Origin: JBALVT01 sp045110675
Lineage (GTDB): Bacteria; Pseudomonadota; Gammaproteobacteria; Pseudomonadales; Halieaceae
Reading direction: 5' to 3'
DNA length: 19,891 nt
Assembly (NCBI GenBank): GCA_045110675.1
Contig: JBGCGJ010000082.1
Location: 1-19,891 of the forward strand
Shown here in pieces: positions 1-7,001 of this stretch; positions within the stretch are counted from its first letter, which is position 1, and every line of letters begins with the position of its first letter. A program made the translations under genes and the position numbers. The notes under the pieces are model-generated. The model saw only the letters and a program-made list of their open reading frames with translations, was not told the DNA's origin and did not search any database.

Positions 1-40
1 AGTCCTGGTCCGCGGCCTTGGATAATTCATAGTGTGCCAT
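1..40 (-). CDS. parE: ParE-type toxin, N-terminal fragment cut by window edge
   Basis: Only the first 13 codons lie in the window, read leftwards from an ATG at 40-38. They give MAHYELSKAADQD, which resembles the start of RelE/ParE toxins (hydrophobic, then L-S-x-x-A-x-x-D). The start codon lies inside the last codons of the antitoxin gene: the genes overlap by 14 bases in different frames, the usual coupling of parDE operons. ParE toxins of this family act on DNA gyrase. Fold and activity cannot be judged from so short a piece; the call rests on the antitoxin upstream and this start. Confidence 0.6.
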   Translation of the reverse strand, partial: MAHYELSKAADQD

Positions 41-278
41 TTTTACGCCGTTTCTCGAGAACAGCATTTATAATATCGTCTGGTGTTCTTTCGCTTGTCC
101 CGCTTTCCTCGCCCTCGATGAGCGCGGCGCGAAGAAATTGCGCTTCGTCATGCTCTTTTCGCGCTTTACGAATGAGGTCATTTACGACTTCGCTACGACT
201 TGAAAATTCCTTGCTTTCTATTTGTGTCTGAATCCATTCATCGTTAGGCGGGGAAATTGAAATGCTGGCTCTAGTCAT
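27..278 (-). CDS. parD: ParD-family antitoxin (ribbon-helix-helix)
   Basis: This 83-residue protein has the ParD layout. A ribbon-helix-helix DNA-binding region comes first (SISISPPNDEWI, then SRSEVVNDLIRKA at about residues 27-40). A charged C-terminal tail follows that in this family wraps the toxin. It would neutralise the partner toxin and repress the operon. The start ATG at 278 has a strong GGAGG site 7 bases upstream. The gene overlaps parE by 14 bases. It is unrelated in function to the rest of the window and probably marks a variable boundary. The family call is secure; whether the pair is active is unknown because parE is cut off. Confidence 0.88.
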   Translation of the reverse strand: MTRASISISPPNDEWIQTQIESKEFSSRSEVVNDLIRKARKEHDEAQFLRAALIEGEESGTSERTPDDIINAVLEKRRKNGTL

Positions 279-312
279 GTATTTACCTCCAAGATTGACG
301 ATGTAGATATGC

Positions 313-324
313 TGTAATATTACA
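313..324. promoter_or_regulatory. Palindrome upstream of parD, probable autoregulatory operator
   Basis: TGTAATATTACA is a perfect 12-base palindrome lying 35 bases upstream of the parD start. ParD proteins bind short palindromes in their own promoters, so this is the natural operator candidate. A TTGATG at 331-326 on the minus strand could be the -35 box, but I see no convincing -10 box. Confidence 0.5.
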
Positions 325-590
325 TCAAAATTACTTCTCTTCCAATCCCCGCTCTTTGATTAGCCGTTTCCGTATAACTGTGTTTTCTATTTACCATAAT
401 GTATGTTCTACGCAATGGTTCAGGGGCGATTTTGTCCGGTGAATCTTTTCGGCGCCGTGTCAGTTATGTCACGTGGTTTGCCATATTTGACGTTTTCAGT
501 TCGTCCCGCAGTATATAAATGATCCCAGGCACTGGCTGAAGTACCTCTGCTTCCTTTTAAAAACAAGGAGTTAAGAGATTTACAGGTAAT
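325..590. other. Intergenic region upstream of a sigma-54 promoter
   Basis: No gene is visible. The region is AT-rich between 340 and 420. TTGACG at 487-492 faces TTCGTC at 500-505, giving GACG-N9-CGTC, about 100 bases upstream of the sigma-54 -24 box. GTCAGTTATGTCACG at 459-473 resembles the middle of the enhancer candidate beside fisR (8042-8058). These could be activator sites, but the match is only partial. Confidence 0.3.
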
Positions 591-606
591 TGGCACGCCT
601 TGTGCT
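591..606 (+). promoter_or_regulatory. Sigma-54 promoter (-24/-12)
   Basis: TGGCACG-CCTT-GTGCT matches the RpoN consensus TGGCACR-N4-TTGCW at all but one position, with the invariant GG and GC exactly spaced. It reads toward the 29-residue peptide gene at 678 and the heme-binding protein at 879. A transcript starting near 617 would have a leader of about 60 bases. A sigma-54 activator, fisR, is encoded in the same window, but a link between them is inference. Confidence 0.78.
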
Positions 607-677
607 TAGGTAATCCTAAGACCGGTAATTCGTTGTCCAAAAACTTGGCTAAATAGCTAACACAAGGAGTAAAGAAA

Positions 678-767
678 ATGGTTTCTACAAAAGGCATGAT
701 GGTGTTGATGATTGTTCCCGTAGCCACGGCACTGATAATTTGGCTTTATGTTGCCACGTGGATGTAG
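678..767 (+). CDS. 29-residue single-span membrane peptide
   Basis: An ATG with a strong AAGGAG site 8 bases upstream opens a 29-codon frame ending in TAG. After a short polar start (MVSTKG) almost the whole product is hydrophobic (MMVLMIVPVATALIIWLYV), ending in ATWM, so it should be one membrane helix with nearly nothing outside the bilayer. It is the first frame after the sigma-54 promoter at 591, which makes it the promoter-proximal gene rather than chance. I recognise no family. Small helices of this size often stabilise respiratory or transport complexes, but nothing in the sequence names a partner. The heme-binding protein starts about 110 bases downstream and could share the transcript. 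Confidence 0.65.
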   Translation: MVSTKGMMVLMIVPVATALIIWLYVATWM

Positions 768-878
768 AGGCAGGAGATTTCCAGCTGCCACTTTTCGATA
801 CGGAGCATAGAGGGTTCGTTTGAAGGTGGGCGAGCCATAAGCGTATAAACGTCCGGTTTTAACTTGAGGACTTATTTA

Positions 879-1448
879 GTGACTACAACGATTAACGGTG
901 TTGACTACGGTCCACTGCATCAACTGATCGGTACCTGGCGAGGAGAGAAAGGGCTGGATGTGGCTCCGGAGCCCGATGGTGAGGATAAGCAGGCCTATTA
1001 TGACGAGATCACCTTCATCCCTTCTGGCTCAGCGGAGAATGCTGAGCAGCAAAACCTGGTCACTGTGCGATACCACCAGCTGGTGCGCAAACGGGAAAAC
1101 GGCAAGATATTTCACGACCAGATCGGTCACTGGATTTACGAGCCCAGCACGGGAATGATTGTGCACTCCCTGTCTATTCCACGCGCGGTAGTCGTATTGG
1201 CTGGCGGCGAGCTAGCGCGCAATGGCGATGAAAGTATATTTAGTGTTGAAGCGACAGCCGGTAGTGACACTTTTGGTGTCTTACAGTCACCTTTCATGTT
1301 CGAAAAGGCAAAAACAACGGCCTTCTCGATGACGATGAAAGTGTCGGGTGATGAAATGACTTATGCGGAAACAACTTCCCTGGAGATATACGGTCAGAAA
1401 TTTGAGCATACGGATGGAGGCAGTCTTTTACGGGTTGTGTACGACTGA
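879..1448 (+). CDS. Heme-binding beta-barrel protein, nitrobindin/FABP-like (DUF1794)
   Basis: The 189-residue product resembles nitrobindin-type heme-binding beta-barrel proteins. GTWRGEKG at residues 18-25 is a variant of the family's GxWxGxG motif, and FEHTDGGSLLRV near the C-terminus carries H177, a plausible heme ligand. I start it at GTG 879 because GAGGA lies 8 bases upstream; a TTG at 864 would add five residues and has no comparable site. There is no signal peptide, so it should be cytoplasmic. Family members bind ferric heme and can react with NO or peroxynitrite; the substrate here is unknown. It lies downstream of the sigma-54 promoter and membrane peptide, and converges on the doxX gene 13 bases away. 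Confidence 0.8.
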   Translation: MTTTINGVDYGPLHQLIGTWRGEKGLDVAPEPDGEDKQAYYDEITFIPSGSAENAEQQNLVTVRYHQLVRKRENGKIFHDQIGHWIYEPSTGMIVHSLSIPRAVVVLAGGELARNGDESIFSVEATAGSDTFGVLQSPFMFEKAKTTAFSMTMKVSGDEMTYAETTSLEIYGQKFEHTDGGSLLRVVYD

Positions 1449-1461
1449 TATCAAAGGCGTC

Positions 1462-1887
1462 TTATACATAACTGCTCTTTTCAGTCTTTTTGCTAAGACT
1501 GAACCACCCGCCGCCGCGAACCATAAAGTGTAAGAGACCGCCCAGTATTGCCACGTTTTTAAATAGCGGGCCAGTGTGATCTGGAGCGATGTGAATTACG
1601 AAAGTGATCGGCACCAAGGTGACAAATAGGGCAAGGGCGCTGAGGCGAGTATAGAATCCAAGCATTAATCCCAAACCTGCGATGCAGAATATTATCCCGC
1701 TGAGGTAGAGGAAGAAAGCGGGTTGCCCGAGAGAATTGACCAGGTCGAACCATGGGGAAGTTTCAATACGCTGTAACATATCTTCGTGGCGGCGCAGGTG
1801 CCCCAGTCCACCGATAAGAAATATCAAACTAAAAGAGATTCGGAAAATGAGGTCAGATAATTTTTCGTACGATCTTAAGTTTATCAT
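1462..1887 (-). CDS. DoxX-family membrane protein
   Basis: The 141-residue protein has four predicted membrane helices and DoxX-family features: an early GGLGHL segment after the first helix, and HTGPLFKNVAILGGLLHF near the end. DoxX was named for a thiosulfate:quinone oxidoreductase subunit in Acidianus. Most bacterial members are less defined and are linked to redox or sulfur stress. It is the last gene of a three-gene minus-strand set after pmpA and pmpB, 43 bases from pmpB. That places it in the BigR-controlled sulfur unit and suggests a role in sulfane-sulfur or thiol handling. The exact reaction is not known. Confidence 0.82.
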   Translation of the reverse strand: MINLRSYEKLSDLIFRISFSLIFLIGGLGHLRRHEDMLQRIETSPWFDLVNSLGQPAFFLYLSGIIFCIAGLGLMLGFYTRLSALALFVTLVPITFVIHIAPDHTGPLFKNVAILGGLLHFMVRGGGWFSLSKKTEKSSYV

Positions 1888-1930
1888 GATAGGTGAATCT
1901 CCAGTAGAAGCGCGTTGTGAGCCGTGTGTT

Positions 1931-2350
1931 TTAGCGAAGCTTTTGATCCATGAAATTTACCGTCCAGGCTCCAGCCAACATGGCTCCCACAAACAAGTAA
2001 GGCTGTAGCGATCCGGTGGTAAGAGCTGCTATGGCAGGCCCCGGGCAGTAACCAACCAAACCCCAGCCGATGCCAAACAGTGCGGCTCCGACAACGAGGC
2101 GAATGTCTATATCTGATCGGGTGGGTAGATGGAATACTTCATCAAATACCGGACGTTCTCTTTTTTTGATGAGCGTAAAGCCGAACGCGGATACACTCAC
2201 TGCAGCTAACATTACAAGTGCAAGAGAGGGGTCCCAATCGCCAGTGATGTTGAGAAATGCAATAACCTTGTCGGGATTGATCATCTGGGAAATCGTGAGT
2301 CCGAGGCCAAACAGCACACCGGAAAGTGCTGACATCAGTTTCGAAGGCAT
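1931..2350 (-). CDS. pmpB: YeeE/YedE-type sulfur transporter half, PmpB-like (DUF6691)
   Basis: This 139-residue membrane protein has about four helices. It shows the GLGLTISQMINPDKVIAFL start and the GWGLVGYCPGPAIAAL segment typical of the second YeeE/YedE half, with a conserved Cys in GYCPGP. YeeE-family channels take up thiosulfate through conserved cysteines, and the PmpAB pair is associated with bigR operons in Xylella and Agrobacterium. It begins one base after the pmpA stop, so the two halves are almost certainly co-translated and assemble as one transporter. The ion or sulfur species moved, and the direction, are not settled by sequence. Confidence 0.87.
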   Translation of the reverse strand: MPSKLMSALSGVLFGLGLTISQMINPDKVIAFLNITGDWDPSLALVMLAAVSVSAFGFTLIKKRERPVFDEVFHLPTRSDIDIRLVVGAALFGIGWGLVGYCPGPAIAALTTGSLQPYLFVGAMLAGAWTVNFMDQKLR

Positions 2351-2351
2351 A

Positions 2352-2774
2352 TCAGGCTCCCCTTAGCATCTGAGAGAGCCACACAGTGATAATCCCTGTC
2401 AGCATGAACACAGCGGTAGCTATCAAAGAACGCTGTGATAATCGCGCGACGCCACAGACACCATGGCCACTGGTGCAGCCATTGCCTAGCCGTGTGCCAA
2501 ATCCCACGGCAAAGCCAGCAATGAGCAGTAGCGGAAGATCTCGCTGGGGCATTTCGAATGGCAGACCGAAGTACGCAACGTAGCTTCCTGCGCCTAGGAT
2601 CAAACCTGCTAGGAAGCACCAGCGCCAGGCGTTGCTATTGATTCCTTGTGTGAACAAACCATAGGTGATGCCACTGATTCCAGCAATGCGCCCACTGGTG
2701 AGCAGCAACAGTATCGCTGATAGTCCAATGAGAGCACCGCCCAAAAGGGAGCTGGCGGGCGTGAAGTTTTCCAT
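2352..2774 (-). CDS. pmpA: YeeE/YedE-type sulfur transporter half, PmpA-like
   Basis: The 140-residue membrane protein is the first half of the split YeeE/YedE transporter. GFGTRLGNGCTSGHGVCG at about residues 92-109 holds the paired cysteines and glycines that in YeeE structures line the thiosulfate path. A good GAGGA site lies upstream of the ATG. It is the first gene of pmpA-pmpB-doxX and is divergent from bigR. Its promoter (TTGACT-N17-TATCCT) overlaps the palindromes between the two genes, so BigR should repress it until persulfide accumulates. The family call is firm; PmpA as distinct from other YeeE halves rests on length, pairing with pmpB and the bigR context. Confidence 0.88.
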   Translation of the reverse strand: MENFTPASSLLGGALIGLSAILLLLTSGRIAGISGITYGLFTQGINSNAWRWCFLAGLILGAGSYVAYFGLPFEMPQRDLPLLLIAGFAVGFGTRLGNGCTSGHGVCGVARLSQRSLIATAVFMLTGIITVWLSQMLRGA

Positions 2775-2866
2775 GGGTTTCCTCTTTTTCTCTAAACTCG
2801 GGTAGTGATTCGATTCGACCGAGGAGCACTCACTCGATCTACAAGCTTGTTTTTAATTTGTGTATA

Positions 2867-2895
2867 AGGATATTGCGCAACTATATATTAGTCAA
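2867..2895 (-). promoter_or_regulatory. Sigma-70 promoter for pmpA-pmpB-doxX
   Basis: On the minus strand TTGACT (2895-2890) and TATCCT (2872-2867) are separated by 17 bases. The -35 box lies inside the palindrome ATTAGT-CAAT-ACTAAT at 2887-2902, so a bound repressor would block RNA polymerase. On the opposite strand TTGCGC-N17-TACTAA (2873-2901) is a weaker candidate for bigR. Confidence 0.6.
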
Positions 2896-2917
2896 TACTA
2901 ATTTAGTTTAATCTAAT
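2887..2917. promoter_or_regulatory. BigR operator cluster between pmpA and bigR
   Basis: Three overlapping inverted repeats occur in 31 bases: ATTAGT-CAAT-ACTAAT (2887-2902), ACTAA-T-TTAGT (2897-2907) and TTAG-TTTAAT-CTAA (2903-2916). AT-rich palindromes beside the gene are the expected target of ArsR/BigR-type repressors. The position over the pmpA -35 box and just upstream of bigR fits repression of both directions, including autoregulation. Assignment to BigR is inference from position. Confidence 0.65.
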
Positions 2918-2950
2918 GTAATATTCACCTTGGCACTACGAGCAAGTACA

Positions 2951-3298
2951 ATGATGAAAACTTACAACGATGAACTAATCACGATGAATCTTGAAGAAAT
3001 GGCCGAGCATGCTGATGAAGCTGTTCAACTACTGAAAGCACTCTCCAATCGGAACCGGTTGATGGTGCTTTGCAGCCTTTCTGAAGGTGAGCTATCCGTC
3101 GGTGAACTGCTCGAGAGGGTACCGCTAAGCCAATCTGCATTATCTCAGCACCTTGCTGTACTGCGGCGCGACGAGCTCGTAACTACGCGTCGAAGCGCTC
3201 AAACGGTGTTCTACTCCCTCAAGAACGAAAACGTTGTCAGAGTCGTTTCGTTGCTCCATAAGATGTATTGCGCGCCGACGAAAAGCCGCACTAAGTGA
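2951..3298 (+). CDS. bigR: BigR/SqrR-type persulfide-sensing ArsR-family repressor
   Basis: The 115-residue protein is a winged-helix ArsR-family regulator (LLKALSNRNRLMVL, then SVGELLERVPLSQSALSQHL). It has the two cysteines of the BigR/SqrR branch: C41 in VLCSLSEGELSVGEL and C107 in KMYCAPTK. In characterised members these form a di- or tetrasulfide on reaction with persulfide, releasing DNA. I use the ATG at 2951; a TTG at 2930 would add seven residues, and an ATG at 2984 aligns with where some family members begin, so the start is uncertain. It is divergent from pmpA, with palindromes between them, and its end overlaps the DUF2970 gene by 8 bases tail to tail. Confidence 0.9.
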   Translation: MMKTYNDELITMNLEEMAEHADEAVQLLKALSNRNRLMVLCSLSEGELSVGELLERVPLSQSALSQHLAVLRRDELVTTRRSAQTVFYSLKNENVVRVVSLLHKMYCAPTKSRTK

Positions 3299-3515
3299 CC
3301 TTCGACAGTATGGTGTTGACGAGTAAGAGCATGAGCGCGACGAAGAGGACTGTGAACAGAATCCCTGAAACGATAAAATGGATTGGACTCCCCCTGGTAA
3401 AATCTCGCTCGCGATTTTCCGATGACTGTACGCCAAAAGCGCTGGCCAAAACACTAAACATGACCTGGGAAAAGGTTAACGGTTTTTTCTTGGTGTCTAT
3501 TTCTGGGGTAGGCAT
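3291..3515 (-). CDS. DUF2970 small membrane protein
   Basis: The 74-residue product matches the small DUF2970 family: an amphipathic front (KPLTFSQVMFSVLASAFGVQ), the charged RERDFTRG turn, and one C-terminal membrane helix. I choose the ATG at 3515 because GGAG lies 6 bases upstream; ATG 3527 would add four residues with a weak site. Its function is unknown. It is the last of four minus-strand genes after sulP (53-base gap), which suggests a partner role for the permease or for the membrane sulfur oxidation enzymes. Its end overlaps the bigR end by 8 bases, so the two transcripts converge. Confidence 0.83.
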   Translation of the reverse strand: MPTPEIDTKKKPLTFSQVMFSVLASAFGVQSSENRERDFTRGSPIHFIVSGILFTVLFVALMLLLVNTILSKVT

Positions 3516-3568
3516 GTGATTCTCCATAGTAATTTTGTTGGGCGGATTGTCCGCAGATCTAGCACTAA

Positions 3569-5287
3569 TCACGCGTCGAGGAGTTTGCTAACTTCGGTAT
3601 AGGCATCGAACTGGGTTAGAAATACACGACCTGATATTCCAGGCAGAAATCCTGAACGTTCGAGAGTATCTAAAACGGGGCCTTTGATTTCCGACAAATG
3701 GAGTTGGACACCTTGTTCTGCAAGCTGAGCGTTGATTCCCTCTAGTACTTCCAGTGCGCTGACATCGATTTCGTTGAGCGCGCTGCATTGAAGAATGACA
3801 TGAGCGATTTTGTCTTTTCGGAAAACAGAATCGTAGATACGGTTTTCCAGGTGGTGCGCGTTAGCGAAAAACAGACTTTCATCCATGCGCAAAGAGAGTA
3901 TTTCTGGGGCAGTCTGTACCAAATGCCGCCGCACATTGCGAAAGTGCTCGCTGCCTTCAATGAGGCCCACCTCGGCGATATGAGGCATGGACGTTCTCGC
4001 CAAGTGAAGTGCAATCGAGCTTAAGACGCCACAGGCCACACCCATTTCAACGCCAAACAGAAGCGTTACAACAATCGTGATGAGAACGGCAGAAAAATCA
4101 CTTTTGGATATATCCCAGGTTCTCTTGAGAATGGCTACGTCGATCAGTGCAAGAACGGCCACGATAATAGTCGCTGCCAATGTCGCTTTGGGAAGATAGT
4201 AAAGAGCGGGTGTCAGAAATATGGAGACAATGGCTATGCCACACGCACAAAAAATACTGGCCAGCTGCGTGACTGCACCGGCATCGAAATTGACGACCGA
4301 CCTGGAGAAACCTCCGGTTACAGGAAACGCACCCGAGAGGGCGGACGCGACATTGGCCGCACCCAAACCAATCAGCTCTTGATTGACATCGATGCGCTGG
4401 CGACGCTTTGCTGCCAGTGTTTTACCCACTGAAACTGATTCAACATAACCGATGATCGAAATCATGATAGCGGGAAGAAACAGTTGCTCCACCAGCGCGA
4501 AAGTCAGAACAGGGAATTGAAAAACGGGCAGTCCTGAAGGCACTGAACCCACCACGGCTACGCCTTTCGTATCCAGCTCCAGAAACAGGGTCGCGGCGAT
4601 AGTTGCCATAACTCCCACGATGGGGGAAGCCTTTGCCAGCAATTCCGCCTTTTGGTGGGGGACCTTGAGACGAACCAGAAACGAAGATGCATTGCTCCGA
4701 GACCAGAACAAGAAGATGAGTACACTTGCACTAATCGCAACGGTATAGGCGTTAACACTGCCCCATCCAGCTAAAAGAGTCTGTCCCATTTCGGGCAGTG
4801 TTTGACCTTGTACGTCGACTCCCAGAGCGTGTTTAAGCTGACTAAATGCGATAAGAATGCCAGATGCGGTTATAAAGCCGGAGACCACCGGGTGGGAGAG
4901 CAAATTGGCCAGCACACCCAGTCTGAGTAGTCCAAGCAACAGCAGAAATAATCCGGATAGAAGCGCGAGCACGATAGCACCCGCTAAGTATTGATCGGTA
5001 CCTTGCTGAGCGAAACCCGCGAGGGCGGATGCCGTCATCAGTGAGGCAACGGCGACGGGCCCTACGGCAAGCGTGCGGCTGGTGCCAAAACAGGCGTAGA
5101 CAATCAGGGGGAGAATACTGGCATAAAGCCCCACCTCAGGCGGTAACCCAGCTAACAGGGAGTAAGCCAAAGACTGCGGAATAAGCATAATCGTGACAAT
5201 CACGGCTGCCAGGAGATCGGCCGCGAAACTGTCCCGATTATAGCCGCGTGTTGATACTAGTAGGGGTAGAACCCGTTCGAGCTCCAT
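3569..5287 (-). CDS. SulP-family anion permease with STAS domain
   Basis: The 572-residue protein has the SulP signature early (AVIVTIMLIPQSLAYSLLAGLPP, truncated here as the motif IPQSLAYSLLAGLPPEVGLY), many hydrophobic helices to about residue 430, and a C-terminal STAS domain of about 115 residues. SulP proteins move sulfate and related anions, often with H+ or Na+. In bigR-type operons one is presumed to export sulfite or sulfate made by sulfur oxidation, but direction cannot be read here. I start it at ATG 5287 because its A is shared with the TAA of the SQR gene (TAATG), a classic re-initiation overlap. A longer frame to 5353 would overlap the SQR gene by 67 bases. Confidence 0.9.
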   Translation of the reverse strand: MELERVLPLLVSTRGYNRDSFAADLLAAVIVTIMLIPQSLAYSLLAGLPPEVGLYASILPLIVYACFGTSRTLAVGPVAVASLMTASALAGFAQQGTDQYLAGAIVLALLSGLFLLLLGLLRLGVLANLLSHPVVSGFITASGILIAFSQLKHALGVDVQGQTLPEMGQTLLAGWGSVNAYTVAISASVLIFLFWSRSNASSFLVRLKVPHQKAELLAKASPIVGVMATIAATLFLELDTKGVAVVGSVPSGLPVFQFPVLTFALVEQLFLPAIMISIIGYVESVSVGKTLAAKRRQRIDVNQELIGLGAANVASALSGAFPVTGGFSRSVVNFDAGAVTQLASIFCACGIAIVSIFLTPALYYLPKATLAATIIVAVLALIDVAILKRTWDISKSDFSAVLITIVVTLLFGVEMGVACGVLSSIALHLARTSMPHIAEVGLIEGSEHFRNVRRHLVQTAPEILSLRMDESLFFANAHHLENRIYDSVFRKDKIAHVILQCSALNEIDVSALEVLEGINAQLAEQGVQLHLSEIKGPVLDTLERSGFLPGISGRVFLTQFDAYTEVSKLLDA

Positions 5288-6966
5288 TAGCTCAGGCTGC
5301 TGAGTTTCTCTGGTGTCGCCATCCACTCGCGACCTTTGAGCATGCCATGCCAATAAATAGCGGGCAGTACGTGCGCTTTTAGAAACCAGGCCTGCTTGGT
5401 CGCCGCAGTGCCATTGTTAATCCAAGCTGGAAAAGAGGGCAGTAGTTTTCCCCCGTAACCAAACTCGGCGAGCACTATCCTTCCTCGCTCTACGGTGAGT
5501 GGACAGGACCCGTAACCGTCGTAACCCACCGTTGGGGTGCGAACGTCAATCGCGTCGCACACATTCTGCGCAACGATAGGTGCCTGTTTTCGCGCCGCCG
5601 CCATCGTCTTGGCGTTCGGTGTATTCGTCACATCCCCTAAACCCCAGATGTTGGGGTAAGCCTTGTGCTGCAGAGTGTGCTGATTAACATCCAGCCAGCC
5701 CGCATCGTCAGCCAGCATGCTGCTACGAATAAAATCTGGCGCTCTTTGGGGCGGGCATACATGCAGTATATCGAACTCAGTTTCAATCAATTGCTCCTTG
5801 CCATTGCCCTTCGCAGTTTTAAACCAGGCCCGCCGGTTTTCTCCGTCGACTTTCGTGAGCGTATGATTGAACTGCAGCTGAGCGTTGTATTTTTCGATGT
5901 AGCGCATCAGTGCAGGCACATAGATTTCAACGCCAAAAAGAGCCCCGCCCGCATTGTAGAAATCGATTGAGATATCTTTGAGAGCACCCCGCCTAAACCA
6001 GTGGTCTGCGGATAAATAAAGCGCCTTCTGTGGCGCACCGGCACATTTTATGGGCATCGGCGGCTGAGTAAACACGGCCTTGCCTTTTTTTAGCCCCTGC
6101 ACCAACTGCCAGGTGTAGGGTGCAAGATCGTATCGATAGTTGGATGTGACGCCATTCCGCCCTAGAGATTCGCTTAAGCCGTCGATAGCAGACCAGTCGA
6201 GTTTGAGACCGGCAGAGACAATCAGCTGGCCGTAGTGGAGATCACTACCGTCTACCAGACAAAGCTTCTGCTCTTGCGGCACAAACTCAGACGCTTGTTG
6301 TTGTACCCATGTTACGCCACGAGGGATGACTCGCTGGGTTGCGCGGCAGGTACTTTCAGCGCTGAAAACGCCTCCTCCTACCATGGTCCAGCCCGGCTGG
6401 TAGAAGTGTTTCTCGGCGTCGTCAACAATCGCGATACGCAAATCAGGCTTGCGCTTGAGTAGGCTTGAGGCAACCGCTATGCCGCCGCTTCCTGCGCCGA
6501 CGATCACCACCTCATAGTAATTCCGTTTTAAAGGGTCTGTTTGAGCGGGGGTCGATTCATCGTTCATTCCCAGCACTTCGGAAACGTCAAATCCGATGTC
6601 TTTTGCGTTGCTCAGAATTTCATTTTTGGGTGTTCCTAATACCATGTGGCAGGAAGCCCACAGCATGGTAGAGCGATTCCCAGTTCGACAATAGGCATGG
6701 ATCTTTTTGTTTGATCGCATCAAGTCAATAAAGGCTGTTTGGTGGACGTCGTCCAGCTCACCGTTACGAAACGGAATGTGCACGGCTTCGATTCCGTGGG
6801 AGCGTGCGGCGTCTTCAACGTTTGAGAAAGTCTCTTGCTGGTCGGATTCACCGTCGGGTCGATTGCACACGAGTAGCTGCACGCCCAAATTGGCAAGTTC
6901 CGGCAAATCCGCTATGGAGATCTGATCAGAAGTTGAAACCTGATCGTCTAGTCTTTTTTTATTCAT
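5287..6966 (-). CDS. sqr: DUF442 domain fused to sulfide:quinone oxidoreductase
   Basis: The 559-residue protein joins two domains. Residues 1-135 are a DUF442 phosphatase/rhodanese-like domain with HAYCRTGNRS (C93 as active-site cysteine). Residues 150-559 are a flavoprotein of the SQR family with a VVIVGAGSGG dinucleotide motif at 153-162. C308 in IKCAGAPQK and C488 in YGSCPLTV match the two redox cysteines of human-type SQR. SQR oxidises H2S at the membrane, passes electrons to quinone and forms persulfide. The DUF442 domain may accept or relay that sulfur; this is inference. The gene lies 35 bases after the dioxygenase gene, with GGAG 7 bases before its ATG, and overlaps sulP. Confident for the family, less so for the DUF442 role. 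Confidence 0.9.
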   Translation of the reverse strand: MNKKRLDDQVSTSDQISIADLPELANLGVQLLVCNRPDGESDQQETFSNVEDAARSHGIEAVHIPFRNGELDDVHQTAFIDLMRSNKKIHAYCRTGNRSTMLWASCHMVLGTPKNEILSNAKDIGFDVSEVLGMNDESTPAQTDPLKRNYYEVVIVGAGSGGIAVASSLLKRKPDLRIAIVDDAEKHFYQPGWTMVGGGVFSAESTCRATQRVIPRGVTWVQQQASEFVPQEQKLCLVDGSDLHYGQLIVSAGLKLDWSAIDGLSESLGRNGVTSNYRYDLAPYTWQLVQGLKKGKAVFTQPPMPIKCAGAPQKALYLSADHWFRRGALKDISIDFYNAGGALFGVEIYVPALMRYIEKYNAQLQFNHTLTKVDGENRRAWFKTAKGNGKEQLIETEFDILHVCPPQRAPDFIRSSMLADDAGWLDVNQHTLQHKAYPNIWGLGDVTNTPNAKTMAAARKQAPIVAQNVCDAIDVRTPTVGYDGYGSCPLTVERGRIVLAEFGYGGKLLPSFPAWINNGTAATKQAWFLKAHVLPAIYWHGMLKGREWMATPEKLSSLS

Positions 6967-7001
6967 TGCTTAACTCCAATGTAGTGTCTTCTATTTAACG
7001 T

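Noticed and set aside
295..302. TTGACGAT before parD as a FisR half-site
   Set aside because: It is a single 7 of 8 match with no partner repeat or sigma-54 promoter in the right direction; chance is likely.
2931..2945. TGGCAC upstream of bigR
   Set aside because: The only GC downstream is two bases too close for a -24/-12 promoter.
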